DNA from: Anaerocolumna sp.
Lineage (GTDB): Bacteria > Bacillota > Clostridia > Lachnospirales > Lachnospiraceae
Assembly: GCA_029256725.1 (NCBI GenBank)
Contig: JAQSXJ010000070.1
Span: 1-64,000 of the forward strand
Length of the DNA stretch: 64,000 bases
Direction of reading: 5' to 3'
A program made the position numbers and the translations under genes. The notes beneath the pieces are model-generated. The model ran no database searches. It was not told the DNA's origin and saw only the letters and a program-made list of their open reading frames with translations. Of this stretch, positions 1 through 9,610 are shown in pieces. The stretch's first letter is position 1. Each line of letters starts with the position of its first letter.

Positions 1-42
1 TGACTAAGTTATTGAAGTTATTTGAAAGGAGGATGGCACAAG

Positions 43-765
43 GTGATAGAAATTAAGAATCTTACGAAACAATTTGGCTCTCAGGTGGTGCTTAATAATC
101 TCTCAGAAACGATTAAAAAAGGAGAAAAAGTGGTTGTCATAGGGCCTTCCGGTTCCGGTAAATCTACCTTCTTACGATGCCTTAACCTCCTTGAAACACC
201 AAATAGCGGTGAAATATGGTTTGAAGGACAAAATATCCTGGATCCTAAAAATGATATTAATGTACTGCGCAGAAAGATGGGGATGGTTTTTCAGCAGTTT
301 AATCTCTTTCCTCATAAGACGGTAAAGGAGAATATAACCCTGGCGCCGATTAAACTAGGTATAATGGGAAAAGAAGAAGCTGAGCAGAGGGCACAGGAGC
401 TGCTTAAACGTGTTGGACTGCCTGAAAAAGCAAACAGCTTTCCAAAGCAGCTCTCCGGAGGGCAGAAACAGAGAATTGCCATAGCCAGAGCACTGGCAAT
501 GAGCCCCGACGTTATGCTCTTTGATGAGCCGACTTCTGCCCTGGATCCGGAAATGGTAGGAGAGGTACTGGAGCTGATGAAGGAACTGGCAGAGGATGGA
601 ATGACTATGGTAGTGGTGACTCATGAGATGGGATTTGCCAGAGAGGTCGGAACGAGAGTACTTTTTATGGATCAGGGGGCTATTATGGAGCAAAATGAGC
701 CTAAGGCCTTTTTCCAGGAACCTACAAATCAGAGGCTGAAAGAATTTTTATCTAAAGTGCTGTAA
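43..765 (+). CDS. Polar amino-acid ABC transporter ATP-binding protein (GlnQ/ArtP family)
   Basis: This is the cytoplasmic ATPase that powers uptake of a polar amino acid such as glutamine, together with a permease and binding protein that must lie upstream of the window. Walker A (GPSGSGKST) is at about residues 34-42, followed by the Q-loop in [10 protein letters not shown], the signature LSGGQKQR and Walker [13 protein letters not shown]; the switch histidine is in VVTHEM. The length of about 240 residues is normal for the family. I chose GTG at 43 because a strong AAGGAGG site lies 10 bases upstream; the longer frame from TTG at 22 would run through that site. The exact substrate cannot be read from the ATPase. 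Confidence 0.9.
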   Translation: MIEIKNLTKQFGSQVVLNNLSETIKKGEKVVVIGPSGSGKSTFLRCLNLLETPNSGEIWFEGQNILDPKNDINVLRRKMGMVFQQFNLFPHKTVKENITLAPIKLGIMGKEEAEQRAQELLKRVGLPEKANSFPKQLSGGQKQRIAIARALAMSPDVMLFDEPTSALDPEMVGEVLELMKELAEDGMTMVVVTHEMGFAREVGTRVLFMDQGAIMEQNEPKAFFQEPTNQRLKEFLSKVL

Positions 766-831
766 TATCAGTTACTTTTATCGTTTTTCATAGCACTTAC
801 TTCTAAATGATAAAATTACTCATTAAAAGTA

Positions 832-860
832 TTGACAAGACAGAATGGATTCTTTAGTAT
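832..860 (+). promoter_or_regulatory. Candidate pflB promoter
   Basis: TTGACA at 832-837 and TAGTAT at 855-860 are separated by 17 bases, a good vegetative sigma-70/SigA layout. It lies about 90 bases before the pflB start, in the only gap upstream of that gene. Confidence 0.55.
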
Positions 861-947
861 TTACTATATATTGATGTATTAATTATAAAAAAATTGATTA
901 ACTACAAGATATATATCAATACTGAGAAGAGAGTCAGGAGGACATTC

Positions 948-3173
948 ATGAGAGAAGAATGGAATGGTTTTACAACCGGAAGTTGGACGACAGACGTTAA
1001 TGTCAGAAGCTTCATTCAACATAATTATACACCCTACGAAGGAGACGGTTCCTTCCTAGCAGGAGCAACCGAGAGAACTACAAAACTTTGGGATAAAGTT
1101 CTGGAATTAATGAAGGTTGAGACAGAGAAAGGTATTGTGGATGCAGAGACATCAAGACCTTCCACTATCACCACTTTTGATGCCGGATATCTGGATAAAG
1201 ATAACGAAGTAATCGTAGGTTTTCAGACTGATAAGCCTTTAAAAAGAGGAATCATGCCTAACGGCGGTATCCGTGTTGTAAAGGGTGCCCTTGAGTCCTA
1301 TGGATATACACTGGATTCAAGAACAGAAGAGGTTTATACCAATTTAAGAAAGACTCACAATGACGGTGTATTTGCTGCTTATACAGATTCTATGAAGAAA
1401 GCAAGACATACTGGTATCATTACAGGTCTTCCCGATGCTTATGGCAGAGGACGTATTATCGGAGATTACAGAAGAGTTGCTCTTTATGGTGTAGATTTCC
1501 TTATTCAGGAGAAAGTTGACCAGAAGAAACTCCTAGAGAGAAATACGCTGGAATCCCCTGAAATTTTATTAAGAGAAGAAATTTCCGAGCAGATCAAAGC
1601 GTTAAAAGAATTAAAGGCAATGGCCTCCAGATACGGATATGATATCAGCAATCCTGCAAAGAATTCTATTGAGGCTACTCAGTGGACATATTTTGCTTAC
1701 CTTGGAGCTGTTAAAGAGCAGGACGGTGCTGCAATGAGTCTTGGTCGTGTAACTACCTTCCTTGATATTTACTATGAGCGCGATTTAAAGAACGGTTCAA
1801 TCACAGAAGAAGAAATCCAGGAAATCATGGATCATTTCGTTATGAAGTTACGTATGGTACGTTTCTTACGTACACCTGCTTACAATGATTTATTCTCCGG
1901 AGATCCTACCTGGGTAACAGAAGCAATCGGTGGTATGGGTGTTGATGGACGTACTCTTGTAACAAAGAGCAGTTTCCGTGTTCTTCATACTTTATACAAC
2001 TTAGGACCCGCTCCCGAACCCAACCTTACTGTACTTTGGTCAACCTTCTTACCTCAGGGATTTAAAGATTTCTGTGCAAAGGTTTCCATTGACACAAGCT
2101 CTATCCAGTATGAGAGTGATGATATCATGAGAGATGTATGGGGCGATGATTATGCAATTGCCTGCTGTGTATCTGCCATGAGAGTTGGTAAACAGATGCA
2201 GTTCTTCGGAGCTCGTGCAAACCTTGCAAAAGCTTTACTCTACGCTATCAACGGTGGTAAAGATGAGAAGACCGGCGAGCAGGTTGGTCCTATGTTCGAG
2301 CCTGTACGCGGTGACTATTTAGAGTATGACGAGTTGATCAAAAAATTCGATCAGACAATGGAATGGCTTGCTGAATTATACATCAATACATTAAATGTAA
2401 TTCACTATATGCATGATAAATACAACTATGAGCGTTTACAGATGGCTCTTCACGATATCTCAATTTTACGTACCGAAGCTTGCGGTATTGCAGGACTTTC
2501 TGTAGTAGCAGACTCCTTATCCGCAGTAAAACACGCTAAAGTTAAGATTATCCGTAATGAAGAGGGTCTTGCAGTAGATTATGAGATCGAAGGAGAATAT
2601 CCTGCATACGGTAATAATGATGACCGTGTAGATCAGATTGCAGTTGATATTGTTGAGAAATTTATGAATAAACTTCGTAAATTCAAGACATACCGTGATG
2701 CAAAACATACTCTGTCTGTATTAACGATTACTTCTAACGTTGTTTATGGTAAGAAGACAGGTAACACACCTGACGGAAGAAAAGCTGGTGAACCTTTTGC
2801 TCCTGGTGCTAACCCTATGCACGGAAGAGATAAGAAGGGTGCTGTTGCATCTATGGCATCTGTTGCTAAACTGCCTTATAAGCACGCAGAAGACGGTATT
2901 TCCTATACCTTCTCAATCGTACCCAAGGCATTAGGTAAAGAAACAGACGAAAGAGTAACAAACCTTGTAGGTTTATTAGACGGCTACTTCTTTGATAAAG
3001 GTCATCATATCAATGTTAACGTATTTGACAGAGAGACATTATTAGATGCTATGGATCATCCTGAAAAGTATCCTCAGCTCACTATCCGTGTTTCCGGTTA
3101 TGCTGTTAACTTCATTAAGCTGAGCAAAGAGCAGCAGTTAGATGTAATCAATCGTACTTTCCACGAGAGGTAA
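948..3173 (+). CDS. pflB: Formate acetyltransferase (pyruvate formate-lyase)
   Basis: This glycyl-radical enzyme converts pyruvate and CoA to acetyl-CoA and formate in anaerobic mixed-acid fermentation. The adjacent catalytic cysteines are in [14 protein letters not shown] in the middle of the protein. The C-terminal radical loop is [17 protein letters not shown], with the glycine that is activated by PflA. From ATG 948 the product is about 741 residues, the usual size. I prefer ATG 948 to the upstream in-frame ATG 894 because CAGGAGG lies just before it and the protein then begins MREEWNGF, as expected for the family. Its activase gene follows 390 bases downstream. The coding sequence looks intact. 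Confidence 0.97.
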   Translation: MREEWNGFTTGSWTTDVNVRSFIQHNYTPYEGDGSFLAGATERTTKLWDKVLELMKVETEKGIVDAETSRPSTITTFDAGYLDKDNEVIVGFQTDKPLKRGIMPNGGIRVVKGALESYGYTLDSRTEEVYTNLRKTHNDGVFAAYTDSMKKARHTGIITGLPDAYGRGRIIGDYRRVALYGVDFLIQEKVDQKKLLERNTLESPEILLREEISEQIKALKELKAMASRYGYDISNPAKNSIEATQWTYFAYLGAVKEQDGAAMSLGRVTTFLDIYYERDLKNGSITEEEIQEIMDHFVMKLRMVRFLRTPAYNDLFSGDPTWVTEAIGGMGVDGRTLVTKSSFRVLHTLYNLGPAPEPNLTVLWSTFLPQGFKDFCAKVSIDTSSIQYESDDIMRDVWGDDYAIACCVSAMRVGKQMQFFGARANLAKALLYAINGGKDEKTGEQVGPMFEPVRGDYLEYDELIKKFDQTMEWLAELYINTLNVIHYMHDKYNYERLQMALHDISILRTEACGIAGLSVVADSLSAVKHAKVKIIRNEEGLAVDYEIEGEYPAYGNNDDRVDQIAVDIVEKFMNKLRKFKTYRDAKHTLSVLTITSNVVYGKKTGNTPDGRKAGEPFAPGANPMHGRDKKGAVASMASVAKLPYKHAEDGISYTFSIVPKALGKETDERVTNLVGLLDGYFFDKGHHINVNVFDRETLLDAMDHPEKYPQLTIRVSGYAVNFIKLSKEQQLDVINRTFHER

Positions 3174-3174
3174 T

Positions 3175-3231
3175 CAGTTAATAACTGCTCAGTTAATAAC
3201 TGCTCAGTTAATAACTGCTCAGTAAATAACT
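3175..3231 (+). repeat. 15-bp tandem repeat directly after the pflB stop
   Basis: Nearly four head-to-tail copies of CAGTTAATAACTGCT start one base after the TAA stop of pflB. Each unit holds a small palindrome (CAGTTA-A-TAACTG), so the array can form several alternative short hairpins. Its role is unknown; it may affect the 3' end of the pflB mRNA. Confidence 0.9.
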
Positions 3232-3566
3232 GATAGCCAACACTTATCTGTTAAAATGAGTAACTGTGGTCTTAGACCACAAGACATACAATGTGTGAGG
3301 GGCTTGTTTCTGTTATTTGAATGTAAGGATTGGTCTGAAAGGCCGGACTTTGCCATTGAATAATAGTTTCAGGCCCCCTATCATGTTTATGGTTAATATG
3401 TTATTTTATTTATTCATTAGTAAATTCACTAAATATGTATCAGGGAATATCATAATCATATTTGATATTCAGAAATGAATCTATTAAATAAAAGATATAT
3501 CACTTGCAATTTTAATTTGTACCTGCGGTTCAAACTGGCAGATTATGGGAAAGGCATGGTAATAAT
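3232..3566 (+). other. pflB-pflA intergenic region
   Basis: No credible gene. It contains a 15-base palindrome (GTGGTCT-T-AGACCAC, 3266-3280), which is a possible processing or attenuation structure, and a second GC-rich stretch at about 3330-3380 (GGCCGGAC ... GGCCCCC). The long gap allows pflA to be transcribed both from pflB and from its own promoter. Confidence 0.4.
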
Positions 3567-4346
3567 ATGAGTGCAGATGCGAAGAAATCAGATGATAATA
3601 ACAAAAATATAAGAGAAATAACAGGGCGTGTACATTCAGTAGAAAGTTGTGGAACAGTGGATGGACCTGGAGTCCGTTTTGTTGTCTTTATGCAGGGATG
3701 TCCATTGCGCTGTCAATTCTGTCATAATCCGGATACCTGGGATACGGGGACGGGAACAATCTATAAACCGGATAATCTTATGAATGAAATCAGGCGATAT
3801 AAATCCTATATGGCTTTTTCAGGCGGAGGAGTTACTTTTACAGGCGGAGAACCTCTACTTCAAGCGGATTTCATATTGGAAATGAGTAAACGGTGTAAGG
3901 CAGAGGGAGTCTCAGTAGCAATTGATACCTCAGGTTATATATTTACCGAGAGAGTAAAAGAAGTACTTAAGTATTCAGATCTGGTACTCCTTGATATAAA
4001 GAACTTTGATCCCACAGTATACAATAAAGTGACCGGCGTAGACTTAGCCCCTACTCTGAAATTTCTTGAGTATACCAAAGAAATCGGAATTAATACATGG
4101 GTACGTTATGTATTAGTACCAGGACTTACAGATAATATTGAATCCATAAAAGCTTTGGCGGAACATTTAAAGAGCTATTCCAATGTTTCTAAAATAGAGT
4201 TGCTTCCTTTTCATAAAATGGGAGAGTATAAGTGGAAAGAGCTTGGATATGAATATAAACTGTTTGACACCAATGAGCCTGATAAGAAACTTGTAGAAGA
4301 AGTAAAAGAAATTTTTAGATCAACAGGAATACCTCTTGCTAATTAA
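3567..4346 (+). CDS. pflA: Pyruvate formate-lyase activating enzyme (radical SAM)
   Basis: This radical S-adenosylmethionine enzyme abstracts a hydrogen from the glycine of PflB to make the active radical. The 4Fe-4S binding motif CPLRCQFC (CxxxCxxC) is at about residues 45-52, followed by HNPDTWD typical of PflA, and then the GGE motif FTGGEPLLQ. At 259 residues it is slightly longer than average owing to a hydrophilic N-terminal extension of about 17 residues. ATG 3567 has a modest AAAGG site upstream. It is adjacent to its substrate gene, which supports the assignment. Confidence 0.95.
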   Translation: MSADAKKSDDNNKNIREITGRVHSVESCGTVDGPGVRFVVFMQGCPLRCQFCHNPDTWDTGTGTIYKPDNLMNEIRRYKSYMAFSGGGVTFTGGEPLLQADFILEMSKRCKAEGVSVAIDTSGYIFTERVKEVLKYSDLVLLDIKNFDPTVYNKVTGVDLAPTLKFLEYTKEIGINTWVRYVLVPGLTDNIESIKALAEHLKSYSNVSKIELLPFHKMGEYKWKELGYEYKLFDTNEPDKKLVEEVKEIFRSTGIPLAN

Positions 4347-4382
4347 GGGATAAATTTATATTTGTAAGAAAGGTTTAATAGA

Positions 4383-4480
4383 CATGGAGCTTTATAATAA
4401 ATCAATCAAACTGATAAGCTCCATGACCTGACTGGTGTGAATATTCACAAAAGAGAAGGTCATGGAGCTTATTTATTTCT
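4383..4480 (+). terminator. pflA terminator with two mutually exclusive stems
   Basis: The arm at 4414-4429 (ATAAGCTCCATGACCT) pairs perfectly with 4457-4472 and is followed by TTATTT, forming a terminator-like hairpin. The central part of the same arm (4416-4425) can instead pair with CATGGAGCTT at 4383-4392. The region sits between convergent genes, pflA (+) and the HAD phosphatase (-), so it can serve both. Confidence 0.65.
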
Positions 4481-4494
4481 GTCCTATAGTATAT

Positions 4495-4601
4495 ATTCAT
4501 ATAACATAAATATTTTAATCACATATAGTTATATTCATATAACATAAATTCTTCAATCACATATAGTATAAATTCTTATAACATAAATTCTTCAATCACA
4601 T
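4495..4601 (-). repeat. 38-39-bp tandem duplication of the HAD gene 3' end
   Basis: Two extra copies of a segment containing ATTCATATAACATAAAT and CAATCACATATAG lie at 4495-4532 and 4533-4571. They match the last codons and stop of the minus-strand HAD gene (4572-4601). The units lie after the stop codon, so the protein is unaffected. Confidence 0.85.
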
Positions 4602-5382
4602 GGGCTATGCCGTCTTCATCATTGGATAAAGTGATATAATCGGCCTTGCTCTTAACGATATCTTGGGCATTTGCCATAGCAACACCCATTCCTGCATATT
4701 CAATCATTGAAATATCATTAAAACCATCACCACAGCTAATCATCTGTTCTTTGGACAAACCAAGGTGATCCAAAAGTTTTCCAAGAGAAAAAGCTTTATC
4801 AATATTTTTTGGCATAATCTCCAGGAAGAAGGGTTCTGAACGATAAATATTTAATAGATCTTTAAAGTGTTCCTTTAACCCAGGTTCCATTTGACGTAAG
4901 ATTTCAGGATCTCCGGTCATCAGGCATTTATTAATATCGAATTGTATATAAGAAGGAAAATCATCGATTTTTCTAATAGGAATACCATTAATTCGTGATT
5001 CGATCTCCATGTATTTGTCAATGGGTGAGTCCGTGATAACGCAGTCCCCTTCATAGGAAAGTATACCAACATTATTTTCTTTGGCCGTATTATGAAGAAA
5101 AGGAAGATAATTCCGGTCTAAAACCTGCTGGAATATAATCTCCCCATTTGTACAGTCTATTATTTTGGCGCCGTTAAAGGATAAAATGTAACCACCATAT
5201 TCAGCCAGTTTAAGCTTTTTAGCTAAAGGCAGAATACCGGGTGTTGGTCTTCCGGATGCCAGTACAACCTTATGTCCTCTTTCCTGTACAGTCATAATCG
5301 ACTGATAGGTTTTATCAGAAATTTCTTTTTTTGAATTGGTCAGTGTTCCGTCAATATCAAGAACTAATATTTCGTAAGCCAT
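4576..5382 (-). CDS. Cof-type HAD-superfamily phosphatase
   Basis: A 268-residue HAD hydrolase of the Cof/YidA subfamily, which usually removes phosphate from sugar phosphates or flavin nucleotides. Motif I is LVLDIDGTLTNS at the N terminus (the two aspartates are the nucleophile and the acid/base). The C-terminal motifs are the lysine in NIDKAFSLGKLL and CGDGFNDISMI. The C2-type cap lies between them. It begins 23 bases after the stop of the diguanylate cyclase gene on the same strand, so the two are probably cotranscribed. The substrate is unknown. Confidence 0.88.
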   Translation of the reverse strand: MAYEILVLDIDGTLTNSKKEISDKTYQSIMTVQERGHKVVLASGRPTPGILPLAKKLKLAEYGGYILSFNGAKIIDCTNGEIIFQQVLDRNYLPFLHNTAKENNVGILSYEGDCVITDSPIDKYMEIESRINGIPIRKIDDFPSYIQFDINKCLMTGDPEILRQMEPGLKEHFKDLLNIYRSEPFFLEIMPKNIDKAFSLGKLLDHLGLSKEQMISCGDGFNDISMIEYAGMGVAMANAQDIVKSKADYITLSNDEDGIAHVIEEFML

Positions 5383-5405
5383 TTAAAATCCTTTCTAGCA
5401 TATAC

Positions 5406-6311
5406 TTAAGCAGGCTGATAGTTGATGCATAAATTCTTTCCAAGGGATTTGCCCTGGTATAATGCCTGATCAGCACAGGTGATATTTCGTTCAACTGAAA
5501 GTGATCTGTCGTATTGTATGATTCCACCGGTTATAGTGCAATGGAAGTACACACCTTCAAAAATAAATGTATATCTTTCAACTTCCCTTCGAAGCTTATC
5601 CGCAATTTTTGCAGCGTCTTCCATACTTATATCCTGTAGGAACACCAGGAATTCTTCGCCGCCCCATCTGCTTGCAGTATCTTCTTCTCTAAGAATAAGT
5701 CTGAATATATTAGAAATACTTACTAAAACCATGTCACCGGCAGTATGGCCGTAGGTATCATTAATCGTCTTAAAATTATCAACATCAAATAAAATCAATA
5801 CAAACTCAGAGGTATCAGATTCTACATAATTATGAAGTTCTTCCATAAAATATCTTCGATTATACAGCTTCGTCAGATAATCTGTTATAGCCATTTCTTT
5901 GAGTTCTTTCATTAGATGCTGAAGTTCTCGCTGGCTTTTCACATTCTGCATATGAACCTTGACGCGAGCTTTCAACTCTTCAGGAATAAAAGGCTTGGAG
6001 ACATAATCTGCTGCACCTACTTCAAAGCCGTGAAGAACTGACTCAGAATCATTATTTCCGGTTATAAAAATAATTGGTATATCTTTGGTTTCCTGAAAGC
6101 TCTTAAGGATTTTGCAGGTTTCATAACCATCTATACCAGTCATCATGATATCCAGTAATATCAATGTAGGTCGAATATTCTTAGCAATAGATATACTTTC
6201 CTCGCCGGAATGGGCAATAGATATGTGCAATGACGGGGATTCAAGTATATCCTTTATAATTGTACATATTATCTCACTGTCATCAACTACCAAGATGGTA
6301 TCTTTCTCCAT
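5406..6311 (-). CDS. Response regulator with GGDEF diguanylate cyclase output
   Basis: The N-terminal receiver domain (about residues 1-125) has the acidic pair VVDDSE, the phospho-acceptor aspartate in LILLDIMMTGIDG and the lysine in YVSKPF. The C-terminal GGDEF domain (about 135-300) carries the active motif RWGGEEF and DVDNFKTINDTYGH, so it should make cyclic di-GMP. The I-site (RxxD, five residues before GGEEF) is not clear. ATG at 6311 has AAGGAG upstream. No histidine kinase is adjacent, so the input signal is unknown. The partner HAD gene follows closely. Confidence 0.92.
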   Translation of the reverse strand: MEKDTILVVDDSEIICTIIKDILESPSLHISIAHSGEESISIAKNIRPTLILLDIMMTGIDGYETCKILKSFQETKDIPIIFITGNNDSESVLHGFEVGAADYVSKPFIPEELKARVKVHMQNVKSQRELQHLMKELKEMAITDYLTKLYNRRYFMEELHNYVESDTSEFVLILFDVDNFKTINDTYGHTAGDMVLVSISNIFRLILREEDTASRWGGEEFLVFLQDISMEDAAKIADKLRREVERYTFIFEGVYFHCTITGGIIQYDRSLSVERNITCADQALYQGKSLGKNLCINYQPA

Positions 6312-6492
6312 AATAAATCTCCTTGCAGAATCGAAATAGCAGTACTGAAACCAGTAACTAATTTAATATTAAAGCATTTTGGTGAAAATTTCAACTTAAT
6401 ATAGTATAAAATAAGAAAAATGTTGAGGGATTTAAGGAATCACCAAATTATAAGTCAAATTAAGGATTTTTGCCGGGTATTTTATAGTAAAA

Positions 6493-6535
6493 GCTGCCTT
6501 AGTATACCGCAAACAATGCGGCTTACTAAGGCAGC
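6493..6535 (-). terminator. Terminator of the YbjQ-family gene
   Basis: A 12-bp perfect stem (GCTGCCTTAGTA) extended by a second short stem (ACCGCA/TGCGG) around a small loop. Read on the minus strand it is followed by TTTTACT. It lies just past the stop of the 6559-6879 gene. Confidence 0.75.
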
Positions 6536-6558
6536 CCATGAAATCGGAAGTTTTGTAA

Positions 6559-6879
6559 CTAATTTAACTTAACAGCAGTACCGGAGACGGTAACCATTAA
6601 CATTCCATTATCAGCACCTAATACTTCATAGTCTACATCAACTGCAACTACGGCATCAGCGCCTAAACTTCTGGCACGATCCTCCATTTCTCTTAAAGCG
6701 TTCTCACGAGCCTGAATCAACTCATCTTCATAAGTGGAAGAACGACCTCCAAAGAAATTAGAGAGTCCTGCTGCAAAATCTTTAATGAAGTTAACACCCG
6801 AGATTACTTCTCCGAATACAATTCCTTTGTACTCTGCAATTGTTCTTCCTTCGACAGTATTTGTAGTTGTAATAATCAT
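6559..6879 (-). CDS. YbjQ/UPF0145 family protein
   Basis: A 106-residue protein starting [19 protein letters not shown], with the family's GVNFIKDF region, the helix [22 protein letters not shown] and a C-terminal VSGTAVKL strand. This matches the heavy-metal-binding-like YbjQ/UPF0145 family, which forms pentamers and has no firmly established role. The length is typical and it appears intact. It is a single gene with its own terminator. Confidence 0.85.
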   Translation of the reverse strand: MIITTTNTVEGRTIAEYKGIVFGEVISGVNFIKDFAAGLSNFFGGRSSTYEDELIQARENALREMEDRARSLGADAVVAVDVDYEVLGADNGMLMVTVSGTAVKLN

Positions 6880-6958
6880 ATTTCGCTCCCATCTGCATGC
6901 TTTGGCATGCGTACAAAATCAAAGGGGGAGTGAAAGTGTTTTTCTTTCACTCTTACTT

Positions 6959-6998
6959 CCCATTGCATACCGCAGATTAACCTGCGATACTGCCACAA
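6959..6998 (-). repeat. 40-base dispersed intergenic repeat, copy 1
   Basis: Reverse-complemented, this block reads TTGTGGCAGTATCGCAGG...CTGCGGTATGCAATGGG and matches 18032-18071 at about 34 of 40 positions. Both copies are centred on an inverted repeat (CGCAG ... CTGCG) and both lie next to GTGAAAG/CTTTCAC inverted repeats (here about 6929-6951 and 7005-7014). Confidence 0.75.
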
Positions 6999-7202
6999 GC
7001 TGATTGAGTGAAAGAATTCTTGTAACAGACTTTCCAATTATATATTTCATTCACTCATGCTCTTAACTGAATACCCATTTAGGATAAACCAGAAGTATTA
7101 ACTAAAAATAAGATTAACCTCACTGGTGTTTTTTATACTGTTAATAATATAGTATGATCTTTAGAGCATTATGAGAGATATATTAACATTGTATTAAAAT
7201 CA

Positions 7203-8411
7203 TTATTCTTTGATAGTCTGCTGTTTCATAGCACGTACTTTTAAAGAGAGGCCGAAAAGATTTATAAAGCCTTCGGCATCTTTATGATCATAAAGTTCAC
7301 CGGTTGTAAAGGAAGCTATACTCTCATTATAGAGTGAGTACTTAGAGGTAGTCCCCTGTTTAATAATATTACCTTTATACAGTTTAAGTTTTACTTCTCC
7401 GGTAACATATTCCTGGGTGGAATCAACGAACGCCTGCAGAGCTTCTCTTAAAGGTGTAAACCATTTTCCTTCGTATACTACATCTGCATATTTATCGCCG
7501 ATACCCTTTTTATAAGCCAGGGTATCCCTGTCCAGAATAAGTTCTTCTAAAGCAGTATGGGCTTCCATTAGGATAGTTCCGCCAGGGGTTTCATAAACAC
7601 CGCGGGATTTCATGCCTACAACCCTGTTCTCAACGATATCTACAATACCTATTCCATGTTTTCCACCAATCTCATTAAGCTTTTCTATGATTTTGGAAGC
7701 TTTTGATTCTATGCCGTTTAATGCGGTGGGAATTCCTTTTACAAAGGAGATGGTTACTGTTTCTCCCGTATCAGGTGCTTTCTCAGGAGATACACCCAGA
7801 ACCAGAAGGTGATCATAGTCAGGGGCGTTGGCAGGATCCTCAAGTTCTAAACCTTCGTGGCTGATATGCCAGAGATTTCTGTCACGGCTGTAACTGTTAT
7901 TAGCGGTAAAAGGAAGATCGATTCCGTGGTTCTTGCAATATTCAATTTCTTCTTCACGAGAGGAAATATCCCAGATTCGCCAGGGAGCAATTATTTTAAG
8001 GTCAGGAGCTAAAGCTTTGATACCAAGCTCAAAACGAACCTGATCGTTACCTTTACCGGTAGCACCATGGCAGATAGCAGTAGCATTCTCTATCCTTGCA
8101 ATTTCAACCAGCCGTTTTGAAATAACAGGTCTTGCCATGGAAGTACCTAATAAATATTTATTTTCATATACAGCACCGGCTTTTACACAGGGAATAACAA
8201 AGTCGTCTACGAATTCTTCTACCACATCTTCAATGTAGAGTTTTACAGCACCGGAAGCTTTCGCTCTTTCCTCAAGACCGTCCAGTTCGTTACCCTGTCC
8301 TACATCAATGCATACGCATACAACATCATAATCATAGTTCTCTTTTAACCAGGGTATAATTACAGTGGTGTCAAGACCTCCGGAATAAGCTAATATTACT
8401 TTCTCTTTCAT
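7203..8411 (-). CDS. argG: Argininosuccinate synthase
   Basis: This enzyme joins citrulline and aspartate with ATP in the penultimate step of arginine synthesis. The ATP-binding P-loop of the N-type pyrophosphatase fold, [11 protein letters not shown], is at residues 8-18. Family landmarks [15 protein letters not shown] and [14 protein letters not shown] are present. The 402-residue length is standard. The minus-strand start at 8411 has AGGAGGAC just upstream. It is transcribed away from maf and from argJ/B/D. Confidence 0.97.
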   Translation of the reverse strand: MKEKVILAYSGGLDTTVIIPWLKENYDYDVVCVCIDVGQGNELDGLEERAKASGAVKLYIEDVVEEFVDDFVIPCVKAGAVYENKYLLGTSMARPVISKRLVEIARIENATAICHGATGKGNDQVRFELGIKALAPDLKIIAPWRIWDISSREEEIEYCKNHGIDLPFTANNSYSRDRNLWHISHEGLELEDPANAPDYDHLLVLGVSPEKAPDTGETVTISFVKGIPTALNGIESKASKIIEKLNEIGGKHGIGIVDIVENRVVGMKSRGVYETPGGTILMEAHTALEELILDRDTLAYKKGIGDKYADVVYEGKWFTPLREALQAFVDSTQEYVTGEVKLKLYKGNIIKQGTTSKYSLYNESIASFTTGELYDHKDAEGFINLFGLSLKVRAMKQQTIKE

Positions 8412-8443
8412 ATATATGTCCTCCTGTTTTTTAGAATTAAATT

Positions 8444-8457
8444 ATTATAAATATACA
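8444..8457 (-). promoter_or_regulatory. Possible arginine-repressor box upstream of argG
   Basis: The 14-mer ATTATAAATATACA about 35 bases before the argG start is identical to 50074-50087 before argH, and resembles TGTATAATTATAAAT at 9446-9460 before argJ. The AT-rich imperfect palindromes fit ArgR/AhrC boxes, but AT-rich matches arise easily by chance. Confidence 0.35.
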
Positions 8458-8504
8458 TCAAAATGTTAAATTATGCAATAGTAATTTTAAGAAAAATTAT
8501 TTGT

Positions 8505-8663
8505 GTATCAAAAGGTTAGGTTTTCAAAAGGGGACGGCGAATGGAATAAAGCAGAAAGAACTCATGCTTCAATTCCAAGGCATAAGAAGTCCTTTCCATA
8601 GGCGCATTCCTTCTTTCTGCTTTATTCCATTCGCCTGAAACCATGTGGAGGCAAGACTTTGAC
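8505..8663 (+). repeat. Covarying hairpin element, short form (copy A)
   Basis: A perfect 25-bp inverted repeat (8536-8560 with 8611-8635) encloses a 50-base loop holding the family motifs CTCATGCTTCAATTCC and TCCATAGGCGCATTC. Outer flanks (TCAAAAGG near 8508, ACTTTGAC near 8656) resemble the terminal repeats of the long copies. It lacks the inner hairpin. It fills most of the 402-base gap between divergent argG and maf. Confidence 0.85.
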
Positions 8664-8813
8664 AATTTAATTAAGAATAAAATTACAGTAAAAAATGCAG
8701 AGGCAGGCTGTTTGGTGAAGGTGCAGAATGGACAAACCCTAGAGCCGATGATATAATTGGCAAAAAAGTTACAAATAAAATAAATAAGATGAATAATCGG
8801 AAAAGAGGTTTTT

Positions 8814-9416
8814 ATGTATAAAATTATATTGGCGTCCGGTTCTCCAAGAAGAAAAGAAATATTGGCACAGGCTGGGGTAGATTTTGAAGTAATGGTAAGC
8901 AATGTTTCAGAAGAGTCCGATAAGAAAGAACCTGCATTACTGGTTGAAGAACTTGCAGCTGTAAAAGCGGAAGCGATTGAGCAGGAAATAACCATTGAAA
9001 ATGAAAAAGTACTTATACTAAGTGCAGATACACTTGTATTTTTAGAGGGTACTCCTTTAGGAAAACCGAAAGATAAAGAGGATGCATATCGGATGTTAAG
9101 GAATCTCTCAGGCAGGGAACACGAAGTATATACGGGTGTTTCTGTGATTATAAAGAGAGAAGAAGGAATAAGAAAGCAATTGATCTTCCATCAGAGGAGT
9201 ATAGTAAAGGTAGCGGAGCTAACGGACAAAGAAATTAATAATTATTTAGCGACAGGAGAAGCCTTTGATAAAGCCGGCGCATATGGGATTCAGGGAAGCT
9301 TTGCTGTCCATATAGAAGGGATTGAGGGTGAATATTATAACATTGTCGGGCTGCCTATTTCCAAAATATACCACGAGCTTTTAAAGGAAGGAATCGATAT
9401 CGTAAATAATTTTTAA
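8814..9416 (+). CDS. maf: Maf-family nucleotide pyrophosphatase
   Basis: A cytoplasmic house-cleaning nucleoside triphosphate pyrophosphatase (dTTP/UTP type most likely). The N-terminal signature LASGSPRRKEILAQAG and the catalytic-site segment LSADTLVFLEGTPLGKPKD are both present. GREHEVYTGVSV and GAYGIQGSFAVHIEGIEGEYYNIVGLP complete the fold. The length of 200 residues is typical. ATG 8814 follows AAAAGAGG. In many Firmicutes maf sits with cell-division genes, but here its neighbours are arginine genes. Confidence 0.93.
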   Translation: MYKIILASGSPRRKEILAQAGVDFEVMVSNVSEESDKKEPALLVEELAAVKAEAIEQEITIENEKVLILSADTLVFLEGTPLGKPKDKEDAYRMLRNLSGREHEVYTGVSVIIKREEGIRKQLIFHQRSIVKVAELTDKEINNYLATGEAFDKAGAYGIQGSFAVHIEGIEGEYYNIVGLPISKIYHELLKEGIDIVNNF

Positions 9417-9445
9417 GTTAGGTATTGCATAATAATTTATAAATG

Positions 9446-9460
9446 TGTATAATTATAAAT
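9446..9460 (+). promoter_or_regulatory. Possible arginine-repressor box upstream of argJ
   Basis: TGTATAATTATAAAT, about 150 bases before argJ, is close to the reverse complement of the 14-mer shared by the argG and argH leaders. Weak evidence on its own. Confidence 0.25.
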
Positions 9461-9610
9461 CAGTTACAGGAAATAATTCCTGAGATGAAAGCATTATGAA
9501 GCTTTCAAATTTATATTATGCATTTATATTCTTCCAACAGACTAATGCAGGGTAAGAAGAAAATGCGGTAGGACATCACATGGAAGAGATATGTGGGAAT
9601 GGAGGAAGTT

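Noticed and set aside
3175-3231. CRISPR-like array after pflB
   Set aside because: The 15-bp units are directly abutting with no spacers, and no cas genes are present; it is a tandem repeat.
8516-8995. 159-codon minus-strand frame spanning hairpin copy A and the maf start
   Set aside because: It overlaps the confident maf start and a perfect inverted repeat; no family features.
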